From: Daucus carota subsp. sativus
Lineage: Eukaryota > Streptophyta > Magnoliopsida > Apiales > Apiaceae
Direction: 5' to 3'
NCBI RefSeq assembly: GCF_001625215.2
Contig: NC_030386.2
Span: forward strand, 22,972,545 to 23,036,544
Length of the DNA: 64,000 nucleotides
How positions within the stretch are numbered: the stretch's first letter is position 1; each line of letters opens with the position of its first letter. The position numbers and the translations under genes are program-made. This document shows positions 13,359-26,742 of the stretch, piece after piece. The notes under the pieces were generated by a model. That model saw only the letters and a list, made by a program, of their open reading frames with translations, did no database searches and was not told the origin of the DNA.

Positions 13359-15261
13359 CACTCCCTGCATCATTCCTAACCACTCTACAAGTGCATTGAG
13401 ATTTGGCAGATCTTTTGAGTGCAACAATGATACTGAATCAATTAAGTCGTGACCATGCCATGATACTTAAGGACATCGATATCCATTTGAGAGCCAGACA
13501 GTCACTGAAGGATAGAACTCATGAGGCACTGAGAATTCTCCAGAATATCAGCATAAAAAGTTCAAATAATGGTGCAAATAACATATAAGAAGAAGGTGGG
13601 CTAGTATTATTATTATTATGATTAGAAATAAATAATATGAGCTTTAAAGAGTATGAGAACTGAGAAGTCGAAATCCTTAACAAGGTCAGTTGTGAATACA
13701 AGAGGATTCTTTGTTCCTGGAAATTTTGGAGAAATTCACTGGTGCCTGGTTGTTTGGTAAATTTAGGTCCCACCCTCCACCTCTATTTGCTTCTTGAATT
13801 ATGAGTAAATTTACTAGCAATCTTTCTCTTTTTTGTAAAGAGACATAATGTAGGACCTGCAAAATTTATCAAGATGATCTTCAGATATTTTATTATTTAT
13901 ACATCAAGCTTTTAATGAACTTTTGCTTTAGCTTTGGTTGTTATGAGTCTTGAATCTTTTGCTGATTCTAGTGAGTGAATCTTTTATAAGAAAGTGAAGG
14001 AACCACATTTAGATAATTTGATGAAGAGTTTGTTAATTTTCTTTGCTAAGGTTGGCTTTTTGATATGTTTACAATACTACAGAAACCACTGACGAGGGAT
14101 TCAAACACGAGTCAAACCTAAGACCTGAGACGACACATGGATTATTAAATATCTCAGAGGGCCATAATTATGGCAACACTGATAATTCACATGTAGTTGG
14201 GCCTTAATCGTAACCACTACAACATGTTGAGCAACTTACTAATGTGGAATTATCATTTAAATTGTCTTATTCATTTGGTCTTTCTTTCATGTGAACTTTG
14301 TAGGCCGATGTGTTATATCAGAACTGCCTTTTCTGGTGCAAAACATGATGGGATGTTCAAAGTCTTATCGCGAATCTGCCTTTCTTTACTTTCCATTTTT
14401 GAGTCCCAGATCATCTGAAATCGTGGCTTCTTATGCAACCACATAATTGCACGGCTGTAGCTTCAAGAGAAGTTGAGAACTGTATGCATTTTTCACTCAT
14501 TGAGAATCTGAAGGAAGTGCTCATCTTTAGGTAGCCTGGCAAGATAAAGGTGTATCCTCAGGACTTGGAGTTATTTGTTATCTAAAGCATGTTTGTCAAG
14601 ATTTTGGTAAAATCATACTAGTACTCATTGATTACTTTTTTCATGATGCCTTCTATAATAACCATTATTATGGAACTTTATCTTTTCCAAAATTTAGTTG
14701 TGTTCCCTGGAAATGGTCTTTCTACTCATATACTACTTCCGCCTTCTGAGTGGCTAAATGGTCTTTCTACTCGTAAACTACTTCCGCGTGGGACATATTG
14801 GCTATGTTTGGTTTGATTTGTTAGGTAGTAATAGTGTACTTATAAAAGTTTTGAAAGTATATATTACAGACAGGGGCGTAACTAGGGTCATCTGCACCAC
14901 TGAATTTTAAGTGTATTTCTGTTAGGAATTTTTTTTTTTGTAGTAGTAGTTAATTTTAATCTTGATACCAGTGGATGAAATATTATACATGTATTTTAGA
15001 TGCTTTAAATTTTGACACTACAGGATGAACCTGATTACAGCATTGTAAAAGCTTATCAATATCAAACACTTCAGTAATGAAGGAAATTACAAATAGGAAA
15101 TCATTAACCAAAGATAAAAGAAATATGGCGTAAAAAATTGGGGGGAACAGAAACACTGGATATTGTTAACTGAAAAGAAAAGAACAGAAAGGCAAGAAGG
15201 AACCAAACTAGAAGATAACATTCGAAAATCGGTCTGACAGCACATATGGGCATGGATGGTC
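13359..15261. other. Intergenic; unrecognised short ORFs
   Basis: Between the LINE tail and the NRL gene there is no recognisable gene. One open stretch (about 13403-13588) has a coding-like, helix-rich sequence (DIDIHLRARQSLKDRTHEAL) but no known motif, start context or partner exon. 14710-14795 contains two tandem copies of a word like atggtctttctactcgtaaa. 14092-14135 has a tRNA B-box-like reverse word (gagtcaaacctaagacc). Confidence 0.4.
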
Positions 15262-17981
15262 TTACGAAATGGAGTTCCTCCACCTTCTAGGTGTCTTTCT
15301 AGTATGTTCTGCATTTGGAATATTCTGAGATCCACTTTCATGGTTTTCTAAATTGGTCATCTTAGTCATCTTGCTCAGCTTTTTCCAGCCACTAGTCCAA
15401 GCTGATGTATGCTTTGGCTTCACCAATTTATCAAATTGTCTCTGTAATGTTTCCATGTCATTCTGGAGCTCAAGGTACTTTGTTTTAACAGTCTCGAGTT
15501 CAAACTTGAGAGTGTTGATGTCCTTTTTAGCCGTAGCCCATCCTTCTTGAAATGACAGAGGAGTTGCTTCAAGTAATGTGTTTCTGTTTGAGACAATTGG
15601 CTGATACTGAGTGTCTCCAGCTTCTTTAAGGGAGTTATTCGCTATAGCATTGCTGATCTTAACTTGCTCTGAGAAGAGAACTTGTACCACAACTCTTAGT
15701 GGGAGACGTTCGTTTTGAGCAGCATGCAGACAAGCATCGATGGATAGCTTCTGGCAGTCCATCACACGACATAAACGTTTCCTTTCATGCTCTGAGAGTG
15801 TTGGATGAGCCTACCATTTTTCAAAATTTAGTTAGAAGACAATTGATTGATTCATACCATTTTAGATGACAAAATTTATAAACAAATTAGTACGATTGTG
15901 ATGTGATGTGTGTAACTATAATTGTTCTATGTTTTATATATGGGATCTAATACTTTATCTTCATTAAATGGTTCATGTATAAATTCAGAATCTTTCTGTA
16001 ATAAATCAAGGAAAGCAATTAAAAAGTTTTGAATTACCTTAAGATAGGAATCAATTGCTCGATAAAGTCCATCATCACAAGTTCTCGCTGATTCTGGCAA
16101 AGCCTCTGCTAGTACCTGGAATTTGGTCATCGATAAGTTTCTGTCTCTGGAAACCTCAGTAAGGTAACTGTCGACAAGCCTTGCAACCCTCATTTTAGCA
16201 TTCGGGTTACTGCCTCTTTGAGTCCCGTCATACATTGACTGCCTACCAGGGCTGGAACTTTCTGTTTGTTCTTGAACAAGAAAATGTTCCAAAAGCCTTT
16301 GAACAAGATCCACATCATAAGTACTCTCAGTTTTGCTGTATGACGGTATGAGAAGATCAGACAATGCAGCCTGTTCAAACTGCATTCCGACCCGTTTCTC
16401 CAGTTCAGTAACCAAAGCTGGAGCCACTTTCAACATATTTGCCATCTTCAACAACCGAAGAAGGAAACTGCAAGAAACACTATCCTTTTGTGGAGGAATT
16501 ATACTTATCAGGCTCTCAACAATCATTCGTTGATCTTTTGTGTGAATGGGTGGTGGATCATCTTTTGTTCCTGCTAAGACCATATGAAGCCCCCCTTTCC
16601 AACTACTGCCACTACTATTACTATGGCTGCTATTACTTCCTTCATCTACCACAGGCCCCGATCCATCTTTCATGAACCCCGGGAGCCATTTGACTGCATA
16701 GTGCGTAAGTGAAGCGCCAAGCAATTCAAATCTCATTCCTTTTACTTTGATTGCATTAATGACTCTAACAAAATGATCAATGCGAAGAATGGAAACATCT
16801 TCAAACCACCAATCTGAAGGGACTTGCTGGTTTCTACTTGGGCTTGAATCCTTCATTTCTTTCCAACTTGGGCTAGAAACTTTTGGGGGCTTCCCTGTAT
16901 ACTGCCATCGTATTCCTTTTGGATTGGCACAAGCTTTCCACGCGATGGACTCGCTACATCTCCTTACAATCTGGAGATTTTCAGCCCATGGTGATAACTT
17001 CTCACAGCTTTTCAATACTAGTATAGAGTCTCTCCATGATGACAATACCACATAACTAAGAAAAGCTTCCGTTTTGAATATAAGGTTCCCTTCTTCCAAG
17101 TCCTCAGTCATTTCCAGATATTCTGCTGCACACCGTAGGCCAGATATATTTGTTGCCGTTAAATCAACAGCAATTCCATAGCAGAATTTTGCGGCCAGCT
17201 CAAAAGCCTCCGGTCCACCAGGAAGCTCATCCAAAGCTATTTTGCTCAACTCTACCTCGCGGGATTCATATATGAGTCTGTTCATCTTTCCACTCCTCGA
17301 AAGCAATGGATACTTTCACCAGATCAGTCATAAACAAGACAAAGTAAGATCATTAGTCATGCAACCTGGAGAATTTTGTTTTGGTAATTTGATTTTGATA
17401 AAAAGAAGCTACCTTGTGCAAGTGGAAACTAACATCTCCAATTTGAACTAAAAAATCACTTGGAACATCAGTTGCAACAAACCTAGCAGGAAAAGCACAC
17501 AATTAATTTCCGAAAAATTTATACTTCACTTGTTTAGCTGCATAAAGCAATTTAAGCAGAACATACAATGACATTTATTTATATATACAGACTAATAAAA
17601 TTGGTCCAAAATATAAAGTTAATTTCCATGTAGTGTCTATTTCCAAGGTATGAACAAAACATATCAATCTTCACATTAGACTTGATATCCTGTCATGTCC
17701 ATTTCTATGGCAAGAATTCATTAATATATCAAAAAAAAAAAAAAAAATTCAAGCTCGCAGAAAATTAGCCTTCAAACTAAAAACCAGTGATTTGCAGTAC
17801 CGTGATCGACGATAAAATTAGTGTGACAAAATATTTAACCGAGTTTGTAGTGAAACACGACTACGTACCAAGACTGGCCTCTCTGTTCAAATCCATCAGT
17901 CTTGACTCCATGCTTACTAGTGGTGAGCACCCCATTGCCATAATCTCTGCCACCAACAGATTCACTCTCAGAATCCCACAT
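15262..17981 (-). CDS. NPH3/RPT2-like (NRL) BTB domain protein, 668 aa
   Basis: NRL proteins act in phototropin and auxin-related signalling, typically as CUL3 adaptors at the plasma membrane. Four exons: 17869-17981, 17413-17482, 16038-17312, 15262-15810; all joins are in phase. The start gives [19 protein letters not shown]. The BTB domain spans about residues 36-140 ([18 protein letters not shown] across the exon 2 end, then [12 protein letters not shown]). The NPH3 domain begins near residue 228 with [19 protein letters not shown] and runs past [19 protein letters not shown] and [20 protein letters not shown] coiled-coil stretch follows (about 570-610), and the protein ends in a basic tail, [10 protein letters not shown]. 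Length and exon pattern are normal for the family. It is not RPT2 or NPH3 itself judging by the WWFED region; the exact orthologue is not assigned. Confidence 0.92.
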
Positions 17982-20900
17982 ATTGCCAACCAATACTTGG
18001 ACCAAACAAGACTCAGAAAAAACTCTCAGAGCTCAGAACATGAGCAGAACAACTGGGGAAGTGTGAGTAGAAAAGGGAGAAATTTTTTTCCACATGGGGT
18101 GCTTGGAATTTTCTCTTAATTGTCGGCTTGTATCAAAAATTGTTTCTTACAGGCTGTGAAGTAATGGGCAGTACTGTTCTTGTAACATTTGCTTAATAAT
18201 TCTTTTCTTTTACCCAGAAAAGAAAAGATCACTCTCAATAGTCTTAGCTCATATCACTAATACCTTTAAGCCCTTTTATCTCCCTGTATCTACTTTTTCT
18301 TCCGTAATAATTATGTTGCTCTCCAATTATAGCAAAAAAACTGCATCCTCAACTAGGAGCAGAAATATATATATATATTGAAATAGTACAAATTATAACT
18401 TATGAGCAACTGTAACATGTCAAATTCTCTGCTGTAAAAGCGCATTTCCCAAATCTAAAAATTCAGTTAAATTCTTGTTAATTTAACTGTATCATGCATG
18501 TTGGTCCAGAACAATCATTTATTAATAATATATATAACCAAAAGATCTCGATGAAAGAAATTTTAAAACGAATTAATTTTCCGTTAAATGATACTGATCA
18601 GTATATAATTTTCTTGATCGATAGTATGCAATAACAGGGACTCGACTCTACTATTTTTTTTTGTTAAACTGGTGTCCGGACCGGCTTGCGCGCACCTCGA
18701 CTAATCCGGTTAGACTACTAGCACACTCATAGCCCGAGCATGCTGACTCAACTCTAGTATTATTTGCTACTACATGTGTGTACTCTCATATGCACTTGTC
18801 CGAACATTCTCATGTTTAAGTGGCAGAAGGAATAAAATAGTTTACCATAGCTTGTATGAATAGAAGGAAGATTGAAGATATGCATGATTGCAACTTGGCG
18901 CATTTTGGGCCTCGAGGGCTTGGGGTATTATCACAGGGAAACAAGTTTGGTAATAAAAAATTATTACACAAGAAATTATTCTACTTTATATTTATTTGGT
19001 CTATATTTACTTCGGCTCTCTGCTAATTTATACTCCACTATAATCAAAATATAATTATTCATGAAAAGAAAATTGATCAAGGCCTCGTGCTCGCGTATAA
19101 TTCCTATCCGGTGTGTAGATTGATTTGTTATTATTAATAAAAATGTTTGAGGTTGGAAACATGAGGGCCATGCCCACTAGAGGACTACAATGACATGATT
19201 ATACAAATAGAAAATGGTATGCAAAAGAAGAAAAAATATAATTCAAAACATTTAAACCACAACACGACTATCATTTAAGTTTTGTGGTGCCTCTCTTGTT
19301 GGTCTCTATCATCATAATCTAAAAACTAATGTCTCAAGGATCACGATATTTTAGTCCTTATTATCACAATTTAAAATATTAATGTCTCAAAATCGTGATA
19401 TTAAAAAATGATTCTCAATATCACTTGTTAACGCGATAGGATGTAGTGTTTCCGATATTAATCGAAAATGTTACTTCGTGTAGCGTTTGTTGTAGCTAAA
19501 AAGAACATAACGTTATTTCGTATAGCGTTTTGTTAGGATTAAAAAACAAAAAATTACGATGTGATTAGGGTTAAAAAACCGAAAGCTAGTTTGTGCGGCG
19601 TTTTGTTGAGGTTAAAAGAACAAAACGCTACATTGTTTAACTTTTTTTCTCAAAATTGAAAACATTAGACTATCCGGTTAGTAAAGATAATTTGCAATAT
19701 AACTATATTTTGTGGGAAACATTTCTGGGACTCGTTTTCTAATAAATTAAAGCCAGCATTTCTTGTGAACTATAAAATTCTCGTGTATTTGTGTATATAC
19801 ATTTTTGCGGATGGAAAATTTTTAATTTGGTAGATGTTATCCATAATAAGAATGACAAGGAGAAAAAGGAGGATATATATGTAAGAAATATATTGATGAA
19901 AAAGCCAACATGAAACATGGCATGGAATGTGTGGTGAACCAAGGAGCATGTGCTTGAGGCATTGATATCTTTGTCCACTGACCTAAATTCTCTAGGTTCA
20001 GGTATGGGACTTTTCTGTATTAATATTAGATACCTGCATGCATCAATATTTCAATCAGATTTGATCCGTAACCGAAATCATCAATCAAGTATTGATTTGA
20101 TTACTCCAGCCACCATCACGTTCATAACCCTATCGCATTCATGCTCCATAGACGGGCAGAATCTTTTTTTTCTTCTGCCCATTTTTGGTCGCCCGGGATA
20201 TGTAATTATGTGGGATTAAATTATATTAAAAATTATCAAGAGCGCATAAAAAATTATTTCATTAATATTAACATCATTAGATTTTATTATTTGTACAACT
20301 ACTCAGTCATGTGAGGGTTTATAGTATTGTTGTGTGTCACAAGCGCGCGTCATTACGCGTCACGACTCAGATCGGGTCGAAGGGCGAATGTCTCAGCGTC
20401 TCGCGTATGTCATTCACGAGGGATTTAAATTTGAAAATAATTTAATATACATGCCTCATTGTCACTGTAATAGTCAATATTTCCAGCTTAAAATTCACTC
20501 ATTGAATAAGTAAACAACTAGTTTCATTATTGAATTGGATTCGGTTGGAGGGTACCAACAAAACCCCGTGCTAACTCTCATTTCTTATTTAATGAACTCT
20601 TTGCATCCTCCCGCTGTTTCTTCAACTCGTGTGAGCGCCCGCACTCTTGACTCTTTAGATCAGGGCACGACACTCTTGACTCTTTAGATCAGGGCGTGAC
20701 CCTGTTTCCACAGGGACATGTCTCACACTCTATTTTTGGAAAGATGATATTTTTGAAATTTCACTTTACAAATACATATGGGATTGTTCTAAAAGTTAAT
20801 CTTAATTTACTATAATTATATTAATTTTATATCCAATAAATTAAAAATAGAGGAAAAATCTAAACGTAAAAATCAAAAATTTACTTGCAGGCATTTTCTA

Positions 20901-21578
20901 AATTAAGCCAAAGGAGCCAAAGTGTTCACAGTGGGCCGACATGGGGTTCTGATTGGGACTGCAGACAAGGTATGGCTCACACACGCAACTATTTTCCCAG
21001 ATACTTCTATACAAAGTGTGCATGACTTTCCGATATGTACACTATATACTAATAGACAACATATACCAAGTTACTAACAATGAGGAGCATACTGGGTCGG
21101 GTCAGTATCAGGGTAGTCCAAGTATTATGAGTTCGGGTCCCTGCCGGAGTGCCGGGTCTTCAGTCTTGCCATTGACAATTCTAGTGGCATTGTTGGGTCA
21201 AGGATTCGGGAACTCGACTGGTCTAAGAAAAAAACAGACGTTCATAATTTTATATTTTAGCCAGTTATGTAACTAATAGGTTTTTTACAGAACTTACATG
21301 TACAGTTTTAAGTATTTACATACAGATGATAATCCTCAAGTCTCACAATCATTGTTCACAGGCTGTACAACTCACATGTAACAAAAGGTGATCAAAAGTA
21401 ATCAAGTTTCTAGTTAAAACTTAAGTATTACAACTACCATTTTTGATATCGCCGTCAAAGAGTTGGTCACCTTGGCTTCTGCTTTATCAAGTTGAGAACT
21501 TCAAAGGAGTAAGCGGGTCTCTTCACCAGTTATAACTAATAGTAACCAAGGTCATGTGCTTCTATGTTATAGAGGTAG
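17982..21578. other. Intergenic between NRL gene and PEPKR2, repeat-rich
   Basis: No intact gene is seen. It holds the NRL promoter side, a SINE tail at 18656-18744, a cluster of gtagcgttttgtt-type words at about 19420-19640, and two tandem 31-bp units at about 20644-20702 (cactcttgactctttagatc). A locally GC-richer piece at 21085-21230 shows no recognisable protein. Confidence 0.5.
18656..18744 (-). mobile_element. 5'-truncated SINE tail with about 17-bp target duplication
   Basis: On the minus strand the insert carries ggattagtcgaggtgcgcgc and ccggtccggacacc and ends in an A-run. This matches the 3' tail style of tRNA-derived plant SINEs. It is flanked by GACTCGACTCTACTATT (18639-18655) and GACTCAACTCTAGTATT (18745-18761), which match at 15 of 17 positions. 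The tRNA-like head is missing. Confidence 0.65.
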
Positions 21579-24500
21579 TCAAAATGCAGCACATAGGCTG
21601 TTTACCTTGATGTTAGATGAACATTCTTTTTCAATTGGGTTCGCAGGACTGCATAACCTGCTTCTCTTTGGCTCGGATATCCTCACACGTGAGATTGCCT
21701 CGGCTAAAACATCAACCAAATCATTACTCTTATCGGCAGGTCTCTTGCCTGAGTTGCGGGTTGTTAAAACAGGACCCTGGTCATCACCGGTAAAGCTTCT
21801 TGTTATTGCCTTACTACTGTCAGATTCCAGGCCAGATCTTGGAGTTGCTTGTTTCTTAGTCAACCTAAAGTTACGAGTCAGCTCCGGACTCAAAGTTAGA
21901 GTGTTTATTGTTGGTTCTGTGTAGAATCGTACCCAGGGATGACCTGCAGAAATAGAGTTAATACCATTATGAGGACAAAAATAAGGCTATTAATAATACC
22001 ATAGGAATGGTGGAGTGCAGGATGACTTAAATGAGAAAATTCCTTTATGAAAAATAGTGACGAGGAAACATAACATCTTAGGGCAAGACTAATGATTGTG
22101 CTAGAAGTGTTTAAAAATTCGACAAAGCTAGCTTTATATTTAGAAATTAAAATTATGAAATAACATACAACTGCAAAGCAAGAATATTATATTTTAATTA
22201 AAGTATCAACTCCATACTACTAACTCGGTAACTCCTACATGTCACAAAATTCTCAAATCCATATACCATCTTTATCTGAACGCAAATTAAGTTACTTTTA
22301 CAAATAAAAATAAAAATGATTCAAATTCATTTTCTCAAAGATATTAAGTCTGGTTATATTTTTTTAGAACACAAATTCGACAATTCTCTTTTCATTTAAA
22401 AATCAACTAAACTAAATCCTAACCAAAAAAAAAAAAGCAAACATAAATAAATATAGACTTGCAAGAACATGTATCATATATTTCAGTCATCCAATTTATT
22501 TGACGGGGCATTCAAAGCTTACTTAGTACATCATCAGCTGTGAACCTTGATGAAACATTCCTTGTCAGCATATGTGCAAGTAAATCACGAGCCGGTTGGG
22601 ATATCGACTCCCATTTATCACCCTCGAAATCAAGGTTTACATTCTTCACAGCCTCAAAAACAGATTCAACAGAATTACCATGAAATGGCAGCAATCCAAT
22701 TAAAAGCGCATGGAGGAGGACACCTGCACTCCAGATATCCACCTTGGTTGAATAATTACCCTCTAAAACATCAGGTGCAACATATGCAGGACTTCCAACC
22801 ACACCAGTCAAGGTCTGACCTGTAAGAGCAGAGAGTTGAAAGATATTGTGAGCTGATACAGAGAGTTGAGCACTTTCCAAGCATTACAGAAAGAAAAATT
22901 GCTATCAGAAGTGTAACTAATATTAAACTAAAAGTACGATTCTGACAAATTTGAGCTCATCTGTACTTTCTACGGTCAATTATCTTTGGGGGAAGGGATA
23001 CAAATACAGTGCGATGACACTATTGTTGTAGAGTGAATCATGGCTTCAAATGTTGCTTGGGGCAGAGTAGTTAGGGTTCCATCAACTAGTACCTTGAATC
23101 CAAATTCAAACTTCAGTCTAAAAATATTCCATATCTTTCCTGACAGTATTCTTTTTAAATAACAAAAAATTACTATGTATTTGCATTTTGCACAATTACA
23201 TATCTATTATTTTAAGTTTGAAATGGCAATAAATGCTCACCATGACACTCAAATAAGAAACTCGAGTAGATAATCTATAATCCTAAACCAACGAAGCAGC
23301 ATTCTAGATACTAGAAAGTAGAAACTAATGCTGAAATTATACTGTAGCAACCTTAATAATAACTGGATGAACTGAAAGAGCAGAAAATTATAGACTCCAC
23401 TACTCCCCAGCACAGCATGTACGATACGAACTAAAACTACCGACCACACAAATTTACTTAGCTTCTGCAAACAACAAAAAATTATCATGACGAACTGCGT
23501 CTGCTTGGGTAGAATATTAAAGTTTTGTCAGACTAAAACACACATACTACATTGAAATTTCTAATGTTCGTAATTACATTAAAAATTTATATTCGGAACT
23601 TTTGTTTTTCAAATTTAATATAGCAACAGACGATTGTATGAAATTAGCTTAGTTCAGTGAATTAGTAGAAATCATCTCATACTGTGATACTTAGAACATG
23701 TTATTTTATCACTCATTACTAAGCATGCAATCTCTGTTCCTATAACCATTGAGGTTTTTTAAAAAATTCTCTGTCCTAGTACCTATCCCATTGAAATTAT
23801 ATCTCAAATACAACCATTTCTCACAGAGATGTAATAATCACGGTCTTTGACAAAAATAAATAGTTAGTTCAAGATTAAAACTTAAAAGATATCACCCTCA
23901 AGTCCTCGTAAGCTAATATATAGTGGAAGGAAGAAAAATTATACAGCCGGTCATAGTTATGATATTGCTTCAAAATGATGCTTTAATAGACAACCTTAGT
24001 ATGATGCCAAAATGCATTCATTTAAGTGTCCCTTTAGACATATCACATTCGATTTATATCGCCAAGACTGCTACATCTTGGATTTTAATTATATTGTTGA
24101 TTGCCACCAATCATGTTATACTACATTCAATCGTTTCTTGCCAACATAAATGCAAGATCATCTAAAGAACAAAATAAAGTCACTTTTCAAGGAAAAATAA
24201 GACCTGAGTGTTTGACATTTACTTGAGGATGGAAGAAGAGCTGGCTTCCTACTAAAGTTCAGTATCAGTTACTTTGATTCTTTGAATATTTATGAACACA
24301 TCAGAATATATAAATTGGAATGCAAAGTCTTCTAACAACTCTAAATGCAAAGATTATGGACCGTTAAAAACTATTGAGAAACACAACTATTATGCATAGA
24401 GTTGTAGAGATACAATGACTATATTGCAATAGTTTACTCGAGGTTCTCCATGTATTAGAGGATTTACACCCAAATCATTCAACTACGTAGACAACAAGAT

Positions 24501-25246
24501 CCTAGGCACTCACCATTTGAAATTCTAACAGCCAATCCGAAATCTGCAAGCTTTAGTTTTCCAGATGCTGTATAAAGAATGTTCTCAGGCTTTATATCCC
24601 GGTGAACAACACCCATCTCGTGGCAATATCTTATTACCAGCATTAGTTCCTTCAGAATATTAGCAGCTTTTCGCTCAGAATATAGCCCTTCTTTAGCCAT
24701 ACTGTCAAGCAACCGTCCTCCAGCACAAAGCTCCATCAGAAGATAAAAAGATTCAGAATCCTCATAGACTGCATTCAATGTCACCACACCTTGATGTCCA
24801 GAAAGGTGCTGCATTATCTCTACTTCTCGATGCACAATCTCCTTCCCTTTGCGCACCGTCTTACATGCTACCTCTTCTCCACAAGATTTACTCCGACACC
24901 GCACAACTGACCCAAATTTCCCTTTACCGATAACCTCACCCAACACATAATCCAGTTCAATCTTCTTCTTTCTACCCATTCGCGTCGCTACATCAATACA
25001 GCCAATTTTCCTCTTTAAACCCCTTCCAGGCGGATCCAATGATGAAACCCCACAAACCGGAGCAGTGGCAACGCCCTTAACCAGACTCTTCCCAGATTCA
25101 ACTACCTCTACTTCCTTGCACTTCTTTTTTCGCGTCGAGTACTCATCAAGAGACAAACGTGACCATAATGCTGTCAATGAGATCGTATTCTTCCGACAAG
25201 ATTCAAGAATCTCCCCTCCTTTTCTCTTCCTCCCAGTAAACTCCAT
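21579..25246 (-). CDS. PEPKR2: Ser/Thr protein kinase PEPKR2 (PEPC kinase-related), about 464 aa
   Basis: A calcium-independent relative of CDPKs, related to phosphoenolpyruvate carboxylase kinase. Exons: 24514-25246, 22523-22819, 21579-21943, joined in phase (first join RISN-G-QTLTG; second VLSHPWVRF). The N-terminal 98 residues are a basic extension with GRGLKRKIGCIDVATRMGRK, typical of PEPKR2. The kinase domain shows the glycine loop GKGKFGSV (108-115), catalytic Lys in VACK (K129), HRD (215-217) and DFG (235-237), plus a long C-terminal tail with a PKRSRLC motif. The activation segment ends AYVAPDV, so the usual APE glutamate is aspartate. An upstream in-frame ATG at 25265-25267 would add seven residues; the inner ATG gives the family-like start MEFTGRKRKG. 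No EF-hands are present. Confidence 0.93.
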
Positions 25247-26742
25247 CACTCCAATCACTACCCACAAAATCCCAAATCTTCACCAGAACATCCCACCACA
25301 CAACCTAAATTCAGCTAATCCTAACTACAAATCATTAAAAATCCTCCCATTTCGACACAACCCCACATCTACAAATCAATCAAAACCCTACAATTAATTT
25401 TTAAAAAAAACCATCAAAAATTAACCTCAATCGCTTCACAAATTCTACAAATAAACAACAATACACAAAAACAATCAAACCCCATTTCAATCAAACCAAA
25501 TCTAATCAACAAACACACACTCACATACAAGATCAAGTCAAAGCGGGACCCACCAAACATAGAAAGGCTTCCTGTTGTTCTTGTGACCCATTTGCACAAA
25601 TGACTCATAGTTCCTAGAAACCCATTTGCATCTCCTTGTAGTCACACTAATGATCTGCAAGAATTGAACAGATCAGCTAGAAAAACATATGTAGATGTAA
25701 TAGAGATGATAAAGAGAATTTGCAGTAGAATTATAATTACCTTCATAAAAAGGAAACGTAGGAGTGAAGGAGCAAAGAAGGGGTTGATATGTTGAAAAGG
25801 TAAAGTTAACGTATGTTTGTATAAAGTCGTAGAGTCTGTCTTGTCAATTGCGAGAACAGTGTACGACTGCAAGTCTACTATCAATTGTTTCCCGCAATAA
25901 TTCAGTTAACTTTTTCGTTATATTTCTTTTAGTACTACTTTTTCATATATATTATTTTTATAAACTATTAATTCACGATCTTTTATTTTTAATATTTATT
26001 ATAGACACATGTGAATTATAATATTTGCTATTTGCTATTTGTATATGACTTAACAATTTATCCATATATTCTTAATGCATGCTAGTGAAGGCCCCAAAAA
26101 TACTCCAAAATTTACCCATTTTTTTTTGCCTACTCCACCGACCCGAGACCCGTTAACCCATCTGCCCATGTCAGTTTGTTCCTTAATTTATGCCTCTTAA
26201 TTCAAATTTCGAATCACGGAGATTAACCCATTTACCCATTTCAGTTTTTTCCTTATCTTCCACCTCTTATTTCGAATTTTGAATTACCGATTTTCGTATG
26301 GATCGGGGCTGCGATCTTCAACCATCGCCATACTTTTGATTTCTTCCCACTTTGTAATCCACTGTTTCATTCACTCTGTTCAAAACTATTATTGACAAGG
26401 AGTTTTGATCATAATCAGCAAGCCATGGCAACTGAAATTGCCATGCTATTCCATCCTCGCAGGGAACTCGATCGATAGTGAGCCGTGCCGGCGTTCTGAG
26501 ATGCCGTTTATGTGGCATCCTCTTGGATTCATACGGGCTTCAACCTGTGATATCAAATCTGTGATACAACAATTGATATCAAACGGAGATCAAGCATATT
26601 TCAAGCGGGGACAACTGATTTATCTGTCATATTTTTCCCTCCGTGGGACAGTTAATTGTAAAATCATAACCGTGTCGCCGGTGTGTAGTATCTTCGTGTT
26701 TCATCAAGTTTGATTTAAAGGTCGGAAACGAATTACTCTCAG
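25247..26742. other. PEPKR2 upstream region and intergenic
   Basis: The first several hundred bases are the likely promoter and 5' UTR of PEPKR2, rich in C/A tracts. 26140-26290 contains two imperfect tandem copies of about 70 bp (gttaaccc..cccatttcag..aatttcgaatt). No known protein could be matched to the open frame at 26405-26713. Confidence 0.4.

Noticed and set aside
26405-26713. 102-codon plus-strand frame upstream of the fragment block
   Set aside because: No recognised motif or splice partner, and a comparable frame is open on the other strand; left unannotated.
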